NCBI RefSeq assembly: GCF_035481615.1
Contig: NZ_JAYKOT010000003.1
Coordinates: 62,001 to 126,000, forward strand
Direction: 5' to 3'
Length of the DNA: 64,000 bases
Source: Citroniella saccharovorans
Lineage (GTDB): Bacteria; Bacillota; Clostridia; Tissierellales; Peptoniphilaceae
Part shown: positions 35,434-43,135 of the stretch, one piece after another
Position numbering within the stretch: the first letter of the stretch is position 1
How the letters are laid out: each line of letters opens with the position of its first letter
Program-made: the position numbers and the translations under genes
The notes under the pieces: generated by a model
What the model was told of the DNA's origin: nothing
The model's input: the letters and a program-made list of their open reading frames with translations, nothing else
Database searches by the model: none

Positions 35434-36825
35434 ATGGAAAAAAAATCTAGTGGAATTATTGTAAGGATACTTTTAATTTTGATTGGTGGAATTTTTATTT
35501 TTGAAGCCTTATTCACTAATTTAAAAATTATGTTTATTGAAGCTCCTCTAATTGGAAGAGAATCATTTTCCTTGCAAGGTGTTGCATACTTAGCTGAAAA
35601 TAATCAGTACAAATTAATTTTAATGGGATTTTCAATTCTTATGGGAATTTTTGGAATATTAAGCTTTGTAAATGCATTTACTTTTAAAGTTGAAAAGAGA
35701 TTTAGAGCAATTTTACAATTTATTGGTACTATTATTGGGGCAATTTGTATTATATTTATTACCTTTAATTTAAAATTTAATCTAAATAAAGAGTTAGAAA
35801 ATCTTGGAGCTGGACTAGGGGATCTTCAAATTTTAAATGCTGACCTTGAACCTATTGTGTATGTATTTGTAGGCTTAAGTTTACTTGGAATAATTTTTAC
35901 AATACTAGCTTTTGCTAGTGCAAAGAAAACTTATCATGATAATATACTTGAAAGTCCAAATGAAGCTTTAGACGAAGCTTTTAGCGATGGATATAAAGTA
36001 GCGGGTCTAGATGATGACCTAGACTTTTTAGATAATGGTGGAGTTTTTTATTCAGATGAAGATGACTCAATGTCTGAAACTAAGCTTATAACTTATGGAG
36101 ACGATAATAAATTAAGTGAAGATAAAAGATTAGTAAAAAGTGAAAATTTACCTAAAGAAGAAAAAAATAATTTAGAAGATAATTTGAAAATTGAAGAGGC
36201 TACTTTAAAGGAAGAAAACTCTAGCAAAAATGATGCTAAAAAATCAATTAATTATGAGGATTCAATCGCTGAAAAGTATAAAGAAATCGAAAGCATGAGA
36301 AAACTTCTAAATGAATATGAAGATGAAAAGAGAAAGAAATATCAAGAACTTAAAGATAAAATTTCTCAATATGAAAAAGAAATTATAGAGGATGAAAAAA
36401 ACAAGTATAAGATTGATTTAGAAGCTTTAAGAGAAGAAAATAAAAGGCTTTATGATGAAGAGAGAAAAAATATTCTCAAGGAACGTGAGCTTGATATGAA
36501 AAAGCTTGAAGAAGAAAAGTCTAACCTTGAAAAAGCTCTAGAAGAAGAAAAGAAGAAGAAAGAACAAGAAAATGAAAGACTTCTAGAACAAAAAAGAATT
36601 GAAGAAGAAAGAAGAAGGCTTTTAGAAAAAAGAAAAATAATAGAAAAAGAAATGGAAGAAAAAAGAAAAGAGTTAGAGAAGCTTGATAGAGAATTTATAA
36701 AAAAAGAATCTCCTGTTATAGAAAGCAAGGTATCTAATTCTACTAAAGAAAACTTAGAGGAAACTAAAAAAATATCTCCTCAAGATATTCTTAAAAAGAC
36801 TTTGGAAAGAGACGAAAATAAATAA
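35434..36825 (+). CDS. Four-span membrane protein with long charged coiled-coil tail, unknown
   Basis: 463 residues, not recognised. Four hydrophobic segments at about 8-28, 66-86, 91-112 and 147-167 are followed by an acidic linker (DLDFLDNGGVFYSDEDD) and, from about residue 275 to 430, an uninterrupted Glu/Lys/Arg-rich coiled coil (EEEKKKKEQENERLLEQK). The membrane part resembles small integral regions of unknown function, and the tail would be cytosolic. AGGAAGG precedes the ATG, and TATAAT is at 35385-35390. Possibly a cell-envelope or division scaffold, but that is speculation. Confidence 0.8.
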   Translation: MEKKSSGIIVRILLILIGGIFIFEALFTNLKIMFIEAPLIGRESFSLQGVAYLAENNQYKLILMGFSILMGIFGILSFVNAFTFKVEKRFRAILQFIGTIIGAICIIFITFNLKFNLNKELENLGAGLGDLQILNADLEPIVYVFVGLSLLGIIFTILAFASAKKTYHDNILESPNEALDEAFSDGYKVAGLDDDLDFLDNGGVFYSDEDDSMSETKLITYGDDNKLSEDKRLVKSENLPKEEKNNLEDNLKIEEATLKEENSSKNDAKKSINYEDSIAEKYKEIESMRKLLNEYEDEKRKKYQELKDKISQYEKEIIEDEKNKYKIDLEALREENKRLYDEERKNILKERELDMKKLEEEKSNLEKALEEEKKKKEQENERLLEQKRIEEERRRLLEKRKIIEKEMEEKRKELEKLDREFIKKESPVIESKVSNSTKENLEETKKISPQDILKKTLERDENK

Positions 36826-36827
36826 TA

Positions 36828-36859
36828 AATTTAGCCAGATTTAAAATCTGGCTAAATTT
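36828..36859 (+). terminator. Hairpin between the coiled-coil gene and the phosphoesterase gene
   Basis: AAATTTAGCCAGATT and AATCTGGCTAAATTT form a 15-bp stem with a two-base gap. The following tract (ATATTATAGG) has few T residues, so it may only partly terminate. The next gene starts 17 bases later. Confidence 0.65.
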
Positions 36860-36875
36860 ATATTATAGGTGAGAT

Positions 36876-37631
36876 ATGTTAAAGAAAATAATATTGGGTC
36901 TTCTAATAATAGCTTTACTTATTTTAGTATTTAGCTATAAAAACTTAAGAAATGCTGATATAAATACTCTTAAAATTAAAAGCTTAAAAAAAATAAATAA
37001 GACTATTCTTCAAATAAGTGATTTTCATTCATCAAAGTTTATAGACTTAAAGGATTTAGAAAAAAGACTAAAGGACAAGAAAATAGACTTTGCTGTCCTA
37101 ACTGGAGATATTTATGAAAATGATTTAAAACAGGTCCAGGATCTTTTTAATATGCTAAAAAATCTTGGACTTAAGACATATATAGTTTTAGGAAATCACG
37201 AAGAAGCAAAAAGTCTAACAATATTAGAAGATTATTTTAGCTTAATTAAAAGATATGGCTTTAAGCTATTAAGAAATGAAAAAATATCTTTAGATGATAT
37301 CGACATATATGGGGTGGACTTTTTTTCATTTGAAAATCCTAAAATGGAAAATAGTAATAAGTTTAATCTACTTTTGATGCACGCCCCACATTATGTTAAA
37401 TATCTTAATGATAAATATGACTTAATTCTATCAGGTCATACTCATGGAGGCCAAGTAAGACTTCCATTTATTGGGGCTTTATTTGTTCCTGGACAAAGTA
37501 AAATTATCTACGATAAGGGACTATATGATACTAAATGGGGGAAAATGAATGTTGATTCAGGAGTAGGTTATACAGGTCTTCCCTTAAGGCTATTTAATAA
37601 GGCTCAGGTTAGTTTAATAGAAATAAACTAA
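36876..37631 (+). CDS. Membrane-anchored metallophosphoesterase (YkuE-like)
   Basis: 251 residues. One N-terminal membrane span (about 4-22), then the calcineurin-like metal site in order: ISDFHSSKF, LTGDIYEN, LGNHEEA, LMHAPH and SGHTHGGQVRLP. The last motif is typical of the YkuE/YaeI group linked to lipid or wall phosphate chemistry; substrate unknown. It shares the strand and a leaky hairpin with the preceding coiled-coil gene. Confidence 0.9.
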   Translation: MLKKIILGLLIIALLILVFSYKNLRNADINTLKIKSLKKINKTILQISDFHSSKFIDLKDLEKRLKDKKIDFAVLTGDIYENDLKQVQDLFNMLKNLGLKTYIVLGNHEEAKSLTILEDYFSLIKRYGFKLLRNEKISLDDIDIYGVDFFSFENPKMENSNKFNLLLMHAPHYVKYLNDKYDLILSGHTHGGQVRLPFIGALFVPGQSKIIYDKGLYDTKWGKMNVDSGVGYTGLPLRLFNKAQVSLIEIN

Positions 37632-37639
37632 CTTTATTT

Positions 37640-37714
37640 GCGCCATTAGTTTAAGGGATAAAAGGTCAGTTTCCGGAACTGAAGATGGAGGTTCGAGTCC
37701 TCCATGGCGTGCCA
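37640..37714 (+). tRNA. tRNA-Arg (anticodon CCG)
   Basis: Acceptor GCGCCAT/ATGGCGT with a G-U first pair, anticodon stem TCAGT/ACTGA with loop TTCCGGA, T arm GGAGGTTCGAGTCCTCC, discriminator G and encoded CCA. It begins nine bases after the phosphoesterase stop. Confidence 0.95.
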
Positions 37715-37737
37715 TTGGTTTTATATCTATTAATTAG

Positions 37738-37766
37738 AAAATGCTTCTTTTAGAAGCATTTTTTTA
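37738..37766 (+). terminator. Terminator after tRNA-Arg
   Basis: AAATGCTTCT-TTT-AGAAGCATTT then a T run. From here to 38040 the sequence is AT-rich and I see no gene. Confidence 0.9.
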
Positions 37767-38040
37767 TTTTTTAAATTAAAACTTACTTATATTTATCTTA
37801 TTTTCTAAATAAAAATATTTAGAAATTATATAAATTTATATTTAATGAGGCAAGTTTGATATAGAATATAAAAATAAAAAAAGTGAAACTTAGCCCTTTT
37901 ACCAAGAATCACTTATATAATAGTCTTTAAGCTAAAAAACTATTAGAATTTACAGAAGATACTTAAACTTCTTATGTAAATAATAATATATAGCAAGTAT
38001 TTTTATATGGGATATTAAAATAAAAATATTTGGCAAATAA

Positions 38041-38061
38041 AAAAAGCACTTAAAGTGCTTT
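38041..38061 (-). terminator. Terminator of the tRNA-His/tRNA-Leu transcript
   Basis: Minus strand AAAAGCACTT-TAAGTGCTTTTTTT directly follows the CCA of tRNA-Leu. Confidence 0.85.
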
Positions 38062-38146
38062 TGGTGCGGGAAAGAGGACTTGAACCCCCACGTCAATGAC
38101 ACTAGATCCTAAGTCTAGCGCGTCTGCCAATTCCGCCATTCCCGCA
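38062..38146 (-). tRNA. tRNA-Leu (anticodon TAG)
   Basis: Minus strand: acceptor TGCGGGA/TCCCGCA, anticodon loop CTTAGGA (TAG), long class II variable arm, T loop GGTTCAAGTCC, encoded CCA. Reads CUA and CUG-type leucine codons. Confidence 0.95.
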
Positions 38147-38158
38147 TGTATTAATAAA

Positions 38159-38236
38159 TGGGGTGGATGGTGAGAGTCGAACTCACGACCTCCAGAGCCA
38201 CAATCTGGCGCCATAACCAACTAGGCCACACCCACC
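38159..38236 (-). tRNA. tRNA-His (anticodon GTG)
   Basis: Minus strand: extra 5' G (G-1) opposite C73, acceptor GTGGGTG/CATCCAC, anticodon stem CCAGA/TCTGG with loop TTGTGGC, T loop TTCGACT, encoded CCA. Co-transcribed with tRNA-Leu. Confidence 0.95.
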
Positions 38237-38252
38237 ATAAACTAACGAAATG

Positions 38253-38281
38253 ATTATACCATGCTTTAATTTATTTGTCAA
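38253..38281 (-). promoter_or_regulatory. Promoter of the tRNA-His/tRNA-Leu operon
   Basis: Near-perfect minus-strand promoter: TTGACA (38281-38276), 17-base spacer, TATAAT (38258-38253). The 38282-38590 stretch beyond it is AT-rich leader for the next plus-strand operon; TATACT at 38552-38557 is a possible -10, but I see no convincing -35. Confidence 0.9.
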
Positions 38282-38590
38282 CATATTTTTTTATAATCTT
38301 AACATTAATTTTACTGGGGCTTTAAGCACCAACAAAAATATTATATATACTTTTTTTTATCCTGTCAATACTTTTTTAAAATTTTTTATTTTAGCTTTAT
38401 TTAAGAAGATTTTATAAAATCAAGGGCATAATCATAATCATAAATTTTAAATTAATATGTGCTTTACGTTAAATTTAAAAAAATTTTCTTGAATTAGAAA
38501 TAATTTTGAAAAAAAAGTTGATTTTTTGAAAACTAATCTCTAGCAAAGTGGTATACTTAACATGTAATAAAATTTTAAGGAGGATTTTTT

Positions 38591-39718
38591 ATGAATTATT
38601 ACAAAGAATCAAAAGAATTTGCAAAAAAATATGTGGCACCATACTCAAAAAGAAGTGATGAAGAAGGAAAGTTTCCTTGCGAGTCATTTGAAGAAATGGG
38701 AAAAGCAGGTTACTTTAAGCTTTTAATTCCTGAAGAAATGGGCGGACTAGGCAAGAGTGCTGTTGAGCATCAACAAGCAGTTCTAGCTTTTGCTGAAGAA
38801 AATCCTACTGCAGGTCTATGCTATATGATGCATAACGTTGCACTTATGACTGTTTTAAATTATGGAAATGAAGAACTTAAGAAAAAAATCGTTAGCGATA
38901 TAGTTAATGACAATAAATTTTTAGCACTTGCTTACTCTGAATTTGGAACTGGTACTCACTTTTATATTCCAGAAGTTAAGGTAAGTAAAGAAGACGGAAA
39001 ATTTGTATTTAATGGAACTAAATCAATGGTAACTTCTGCAACTCACGCAAGCTACTATTTAATTTTAACTCCTTCAACTGAAACTGAAGATGGTATTAAT
39101 AACTGGATCGTTCCTCTTGAAAGCGAAGGATTAGAATTTATTATGGAACATTGGAAGGGAATCGGAATGAAGGGTAATGTTTCTTGCCCTATGAAGATGA
39201 CTAATGTTAAACTTGATGAAGTAAATAGAATTGGAGAAGATAGCTCTGGAGTTAATCAAGTTTTCGAAACTGTTGCACCTTATTTTATTTTAGGTCTAGC
39301 TGCTGTTTATACTGGATTAAACTTAAAATTATCTAGAGTAACTAATGAATATGCTGAAAAGAGAGTTTACCCTTCAGGACAAAACTTAACTAATATCGAA
39401 ACTGTTCAAATTCATTTATCAAAAATATATAGAAATGCCCTAGCTTCTAAAGCTCTTACTGAACTAGCTGCAAGATCTTTTGTAGATGGAGAAGCTGATG
39501 CTGTTGCTAAGATTATAGCTGCAAGAATTGAAGCTATTGAAAACTCAGTTGAATCTTCTACACTAGCTATGAGAGTTGGAGGCGGAAAGACTTACAACCA
39601 ACAATCTGAAATCCAAAGATTGATGAGAGATGCTTATGCTGGACAAATTATGGCTCCATCGGTAGATGTTTTAACTGTATGGCTAGGCAAGGCTATTACT
39701 GGTCAACCTCTTCTTTAG
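38591..39718 (+). CDS. Acyl-CoA-dehydrogenase-fold flavoprotein, atypical (SfnB/DszC-like?)
   Basis: 375 residues with the acyl-CoA dehydrogenase architecture: N-terminal helices (PEEMGGLGKSAVEHQQAV), a middle beta domain (SEFGTGTHFYIPE, FNGTKSMVTSATHASYY) and C-terminal helices (MRVGGGKTYN, QRLMRDAYAGQIMAPSVDVL). The C-terminal catalytic glutamate of true dehydrogenases (YEGT-like) is not there; the site reads APSVDV, as in the sulfur-compound-oxidising flavoprotein relatives. FAD/FMN chemistry is likely but the substrate is unknown. AAGGAGGATTTTTT precedes the ATG. First of four tightly packed genes; in an anaerobe a monooxygenase role is doubtful. Confidence 0.85.
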   Translation: MNYYKESKEFAKKYVAPYSKRSDEEGKFPCESFEEMGKAGYFKLLIPEEMGGLGKSAVEHQQAVLAFAEENPTAGLCYMMHNVALMTVLNYGNEELKKKIVSDIVNDNKFLALAYSEFGTGTHFYIPEVKVSKEDGKFVFNGTKSMVTSATHASYYLILTPSTETEDGINNWIVPLESEGLEFIMEHWKGIGMKGNVSCPMKMTNVKLDEVNRIGEDSSGVNQVFETVAPYFILGLAAVYTGLNLKLSRVTNEYAEKRVYPSGQNLTNIETVQIHLSKIYRNALASKALTELAARSFVDGEADAVAKIIAARIEAIENSVESSTLAMRVGGGKTYNQQSEIQRLMRDAYAGQIMAPSVDVLTVWLGKAITGQPLL

Positions 39719-39728
39719 GATAAAATTT

Positions 39729-40562
39729 ATGAAAAAGATTAAAGTTGGCGCTGTTATATATGCTCCTAGAGTAACTGTTATTTGGGAAATGATTGAAAAG
39801 TACTATAAAGATAATGGGCTTGAAATTGAACCTGTTTTCTTTAAGGACTATAAACTACAAGTTGATGCGCTAGAAAAGGGAGAAATTGATACTGCTTGGA
39901 ATTCTCCTCTTGCTCAACTTGATGCTAGACTTAGATTTGGCGGAAAAGAAAAAATTTCCTGCATGAGAGATACTGATAGAGATAGAAAAACATATTTAGT
40001 TGTAAAAAAAGATAGATTTAAAGAAATTTCAGATTTAAAAGGAAAAACTATAGGATTTGGTGCAACTGACTCTCCTCAAGCAAGACTTATTCCTATCTAC
40101 AATCTACACAAAAATGGCTTAGAATTTGGTAAGGACTATGAAGAAAAAAGATTTGAAGTAGGAGTTGGTCTACATGGTGATCATGTTGGTGGAGAAAAAG
40201 ATGCTATGGAAGCTCTACTTAGAGGAGATGTTGATGCAAGTTTTTGCTTAGACCTAAACTATGATGCGTGGATTAAAGATGGAACTATAGATGAAAATGC
40301 TACTGAAGTTTTAGACAAAACCGATTATTTTGATCACTGTATTTTTACTTTCAATCCTAATGTTAAGGACGAAGATATTAAGGAATTTACTGACCTAATG
40401 CTAAAGATGGATTATAATAATCCTGAGCAAAAAGAAATCATGGATCTTGAAGGACTTAAGCTTTGGAAAGAAGGCAGAATGGAAGGTTTTGAGCAAATTA
40501 CAAAAGCTAATGAATATTTAGATAATTTTATAGGAAGTTTCAATAGTGGAAAAACTGTTTAA
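39729..40562 (+). CDS. PhnD-like periplasmic-binding-fold protein without signal peptide
   Basis: 277 residues. Fold and motifs are those of PhnD/SsuA-type solute-binding proteins: KIKVGAVIYAPRVTVIWEMI, GEIDTAWNSPLAQLDARL, SDLKGKTIGFGATDSPQ and LLRGDVDASFCLDLNYDAW. No signal sequence or lipobox is present, and no permease or ATPase is nearby, so it should be cytosolic. Cytosolic members of this fold can be enzymes (for instance MqnA and THI5 types) or ligand sensors. It starts 10 bases after the flavoprotein gene and overlaps the next gene by 17. Confidence 0.85.
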   Translation: MKKIKVGAVIYAPRVTVIWEMIEKYYKDNGLEIEPVFFKDYKLQVDALEKGEIDTAWNSPLAQLDARLRFGGKEKISCMRDTDRDRKTYLVVKKDRFKEISDLKGKTIGFGATDSPQARLIPIYNLHKNGLEFGKDYEEKRFEVGVGLHGDHVGGEKDAMEALLRGDVDASFCLDLNYDAWIKDGTIDENATEVLDKTDYFDHCIFTFNPNVKDEDIKEFTDLMLKMDYNNPEQKEIMDLEGLKLWKEGRMEGFEQITKANEYLDNFIGSFNSGKTV

Positions 40563-41727
40563 TACTTCTCTTATTGGATCTCTTCCAAGGGGAAATCAAA
40601 TACTAAATTCAGTAAGAAAACTAAAGGCTGGCTTAATTTCTAAAGAAGAATATGATGATTTAATAGCAAAGAAAACAGAAGAAGTTGTTAAAATACAGGA
40701 AGATTTGGATTTAGACATTATAACTAGCGGAGAAATTGGAAGAGACAATTATGTCTCTTTCATCTCTGAAAAAATTGGCGGAGTTTCACAGATGAGCATG
40801 GCTGAAATGCTAGATTATATTGATGATAAGAGAGAGTTTGAAAATATTTTAAAGACTCTTGATGTTCCAGCTACATCTATAAAAAATGCTATCTGTACGG
40901 GAAAACTTGAATATAAGGGAGAAATTGTAGCAAATGAACTAAAGCTATTAAAATCTTTTACTAAAAAGCCTGTTAAAATAACTATGCCAGGACCCTATCT
41001 TGTAACAAGGTCAATGTGGCTTTATAATTTAAGTTCAAAATTTTATTCTAGCAAGGAAGAGCTAGGCGAAGATGTTATTAGGATTTATCAAAAGGAAATT
41101 GAAAACATCCAAAATATTGGAGTAGATATTATTCAATTTGATGAGCCAGTCTTAACTGAAGTTGTTTTTACAGAAGGAAGGCCAAGGACTTTTATGTGCG
41201 CAGCACTTTCCACAAGGAAAGATCCTACTGAGGAGTTAAATTTTGCTAGCCATCTTATAAAGTCTGTAATGAGTAAAGTTGATAGGTCTAAATCTATAGC
41301 GTCTCTTCACGTTTGTAGGGGAAATTGGAGTAAGGACGAGAGTATTCTTTTAACTGGACCATACACCCCACTACTTGATCTTTTTTCTGAAATTGGAGCA
41401 GATCTTTTGGCTTTAGAGTTTTCTACTCCTAGGGCTGGTGAACTTAAGGCTCTTTTAAGCGATGAAAGAATTAGAAACAAAGTAAGTCTTGGGCTTGGAG
41501 TTATTAATCCAAGATTTGATGAAGCGGAGTCTATTGATTCAATTTATAATAGGGCAAAAGAAGCTCTCACTTTTATAGATAAGGATAAGCTTTGGCTAAA
41601 TCCTGATTGCGGATTTGCAACATTTTCCAATAGGCCGGTAAATGAATATGAAAATATTAAAGGAAAGATAAAGTCTATGATAGCTGCAAGAGATAGGCTT
41701 AGGATAGAATATGACAACAGAGTTTGA
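40546..41727 (+). CDS. MetE C-terminal-like (cobalamin-independent) methyltransferase
   Basis: 393 residues, about half the length of full MetE, like the archaeal/core methionine synthase group. It begins SLIGSLPRGNQIL; the zinc ligands are visible as HVC in SLHVCRGNW, an acidic residue in ALEFSTPRAGE, and C in NPDCGFATF. FDEPVLTEVVF and KKPVKITMPGPYL are core barrel motifs. Such proteins transfer methyl groups to or from thiols; the methyl donor here is unknown. Start GTG 40546 with AGGAAG eight bases upstream inside the previous gene; its end overlaps the next gene by 17. Confidence 0.85.
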   Translation: MEKLFNTSLIGSLPRGNQILNSVRKLKAGLISKEEYDDLIAKKTEEVVKIQEDLDLDIITSGEIGRDNYVSFISEKIGGVSQMSMAEMLDYIDDKREFENILKTLDVPATSIKNAICTGKLEYKGEIVANELKLLKSFTKKPVKITMPGPYLVTRSMWLYNLSSKFYSSKEELGEDVIRIYQKEIENIQNIGVDIIQFDEPVLTEVVFTEGRPRTFMCAALSTRKDPTEELNFASHLIKSVMSKVDRSKSIASLHVCRGNWSKDESILLTGPYTPLLDLFSEIGADLLALEFSTPRAGELKALLSDERIRNKVSLGLGVINPRFDEAESIDSIYNRAKEALTFIDKDKLWLNPDCGFATFSNRPVNEYENIKGKIKSMIAARDRLRIEYDNRV

Positions 41728-42163
41728 TTTTTTTGATAAAACTTTTAGAGCAATAGTAAAAAATAGTGACGTTAAAGTTTATAATGAGGCTTCTGGGGTA
41801 AGTTTAGATTCATCCATTTCCTTTGACTCATTAAAAAAAGAATTTACATCTATTGATTATTTTGTAGTTTCTGTTGTATCAGAACTTATTTTAACTATGC
41901 TTAAGCTAGCTAAGAAAAAAGGACAAATTTTACAGGACCTAGAAGCGAAGGTAAATCTAAAGATTAAAAATCCAATGTATCTTCTAAATGTTGTAGGCTA
42001 CGAGGAAAAATCTTCTATAGAAGAAGTTCAAATTGATCTATATTATTTTTCTTTTTTAGAGGGCAACGAACTTGAAAAATTTTTACAGGAAGTATTAGAT
42101 AGGACCTTAATATATAATACTTTCAAAGATAAAATAAATATTAATTTTAAAAAAGTTTTATAG
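41711..42163 (+). CDS. OsmC-like protein lacking the redox cysteines
   Basis: 150 residues. The long central helix with preceding strand (YFVVSVVSELILTMLKLAKKKGQIL) and the following LEAKVNLKIKNP fit the OsmC/Ohr fold, whose members reduce peroxides with two cysteines. This protein contains no cysteine at all, so peroxidase activity is unlikely and a binding or non-redox role is more plausible. Assignment is by pattern only and moderate. Last gene of the operon, translationally coupled to the MetE-like gene. Confidence 0.6.
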   Translation: MTTEFDFFDKTFRAIVKNSDVKVYNEASGVSLDSSISFDSLKKEFTSIDYFVVSVVSELILTMLKLAKKKGQILQDLEAKVNLKIKNPMYLLNVVGYEEKSSIEEVQIDLYYFSFLEGNELEKFLQEVLDRTLIYNTFKDKININFKKVL

Positions 42164-42171
42164 ACATAAAA

Positions 42172-42205
42172 AGTCTTAGCTCTAGCTAAGGCTTTTTATT
42201 TTATT
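42172..42205 (+). terminator. Terminator of the 38.6-42.2 kb operon
   Basis: GTCTTAGCT-CT-AGCTAAGGC then TTTTTATTTTATT. Confidence 0.85.
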
Positions 42206-42276
42206 GTGCGCTTTAGCATGAATAAACCACCAGCTATGCTGGTGGTAGAAAAATAAGCTTTAGCTTCAAGCAAAAA

Positions 42277-42333
42277 ACCTCCCATGATAAACTATTTATG
42301 TTACTGGCAGTAGCATAGACAGAAAAGGGAGGT
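42277..42333 (+). promoter_or_regulatory. Hairpin hiding the tnpA ribosome binding site
   Basis: ACCTCCC (42277-42283) is complementary to GGGAGGT (42327-42333), the Shine-Dalgarno of tnpA. Such sequestration is a known brake on IS200 transposase translation. Confidence 0.7.
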
Positions 42334-42340
42334 ATCCTAA

Positions 42341-42814
42341 ATGGATAATAATAGTTTATCACATACATCATGGAATTGTAAGTATCATATAGTATTTGCT
42401 CCAAAATATAGAAGACAAGTAATATATGGAAGGTTAAAACAAGATATAGGAAAAATATTAAGGGACTTATGTGATAGAAAAGGAATAAGCATAATAGAAG
42501 CAGAATGTTGTCCAGACCATATTCATATGTTGTTAGAAATTCCACCGAAATACAGCATATCTCAAACAATGGGCTATTTAAAAGGAAAAAGTAGTTTGAT
42601 AATATTTGATAGACATGCAAACTTAAAATACAAATACGGAAATAGACATTTTTGGTGCAGAGGATATTATGTAGATACAGCAGGAAAAAATGCGAAAAAA
42701 ATACAAGAATATATAAAAAATCAATTAAAAGAAGATTACATGGCAGACCAAATAAGCATTAAAGAATTTGTAGACCCGTTTACGGGAGAGCAAGTAAACA
42801 AAAGCAAAAAGTAA
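42341..42814 (+). CDS. tnpA: IS200/IS605-family Y1 transposase TnpA
   Basis: 157 residues. HUH motif in PDHIHMLLEI (about residues 65-70) and the catalytic tyrosine in RGYYVDTAGKN (about 107-108). NCKYHIVFAPKYRRQVIYG is the family opening. Cuts and joins single-stranded ends. Full length and apparently intact. Confidence 0.97.
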   Translation: MDNNSLSHTSWNCKYHIVFAPKYRRQVIYGRLKQDIGKILRDLCDRKGISIIEAECCPDHIHMLLEIPPKYSISQTMGYLKGKSSLIIFDRHANLKYKYGNRHFWCRGYYVDTAGKNAKKIQEYIKNQLKEDYMADQISIKEFVDPFTGEQVNKSKK

Positions 42815-42931
42815 GGTGCTTTAGCACCAGCTGTGAAAATTGGTGCACGAGAAAGAAAGTTCGAAGCATGAAATGCTGCCGGTAACAGCCCCTTATAGGG
42901 GCAAAACAAACCACCGGCTTAGCCGGTGGTT
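42815..42931 (+). ncRNA. Structured 3' tail of the IS200 element, omega-RNA-like remnant?
   Basis: Between the tnpA stop and the right end are about 95 bases with three hairpins: GGTGCTTTAGCACC, GCATGAAATGC and GCCCCTTATAGGGGC, before the terminal palindrome. In IS605/IS1341 elements the equivalent region encodes the 3' part of the TnpB guide RNA. No tnpB is present, so this may be a relic or simply end structure. Confidence 0.35.
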
Positions 42932-43073
42932 ATGATTTGTAGACTTTATTTTTCCTAATTTTTATTATTTATTCTTATATTCATTTTTATTTTTATTGAT
43001 TAAAGAGAAAATCTTAATAAATCTTGTTTAGTTTTCTGAGAGAAAAATCACATACTTATAATTTTAAAAATAC

Positions 43074-43102
43074 TTGTAAAATAATTCATTTATGGATATA
43101 AT
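43074..43102 (+). promoter_or_regulatory. Promoter of the glucosaminidase gene
   Basis: TTGTAA (43074-43079), 17-base spacer, TATAAT (43097-43102); GGGAGGATG before the start ATG at 43136. The 42932-43073 stretch is otherwise AT-rich without a gene. Confidence 0.65.
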
Positions 43103-43135
43103 ATAAGTGATTATATTTATCTGGGAGGATGAATT

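Larger units (their letters stand above)
42226..42931 (+). mobile_element. IS200-like element (tnpA only)
   Basis: The left end has hairpin ACCACCAGC-TAT-GCTGGTGGT (about 42226-42246) and the right end ACCACCGGC-TTA-GCCGGTGGT (about 42910-42931): imperfect palindromic ends, no inverted terminal repeats, as in single-strand transposing IS200/IS605 elements. It carries one Y1 transposase and no TnpB. It lies just after a terminator. Confidence 0.9.

Noticed and set aside
38591..39718. Simple annotation as a beta-oxidation acyl-CoA dehydrogenase
   Set aside because: The C-terminal catalytic glutamate segment is not present and no CoA-pathway genes (etfAB, crotonase, thiolase) are nearby.
42163..42340. 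Possible short gene before the IS200 transposase
   Set aside because: The sequence is explained by the operon terminator, the left-end hairpin of the element and the tnpA leader stem.
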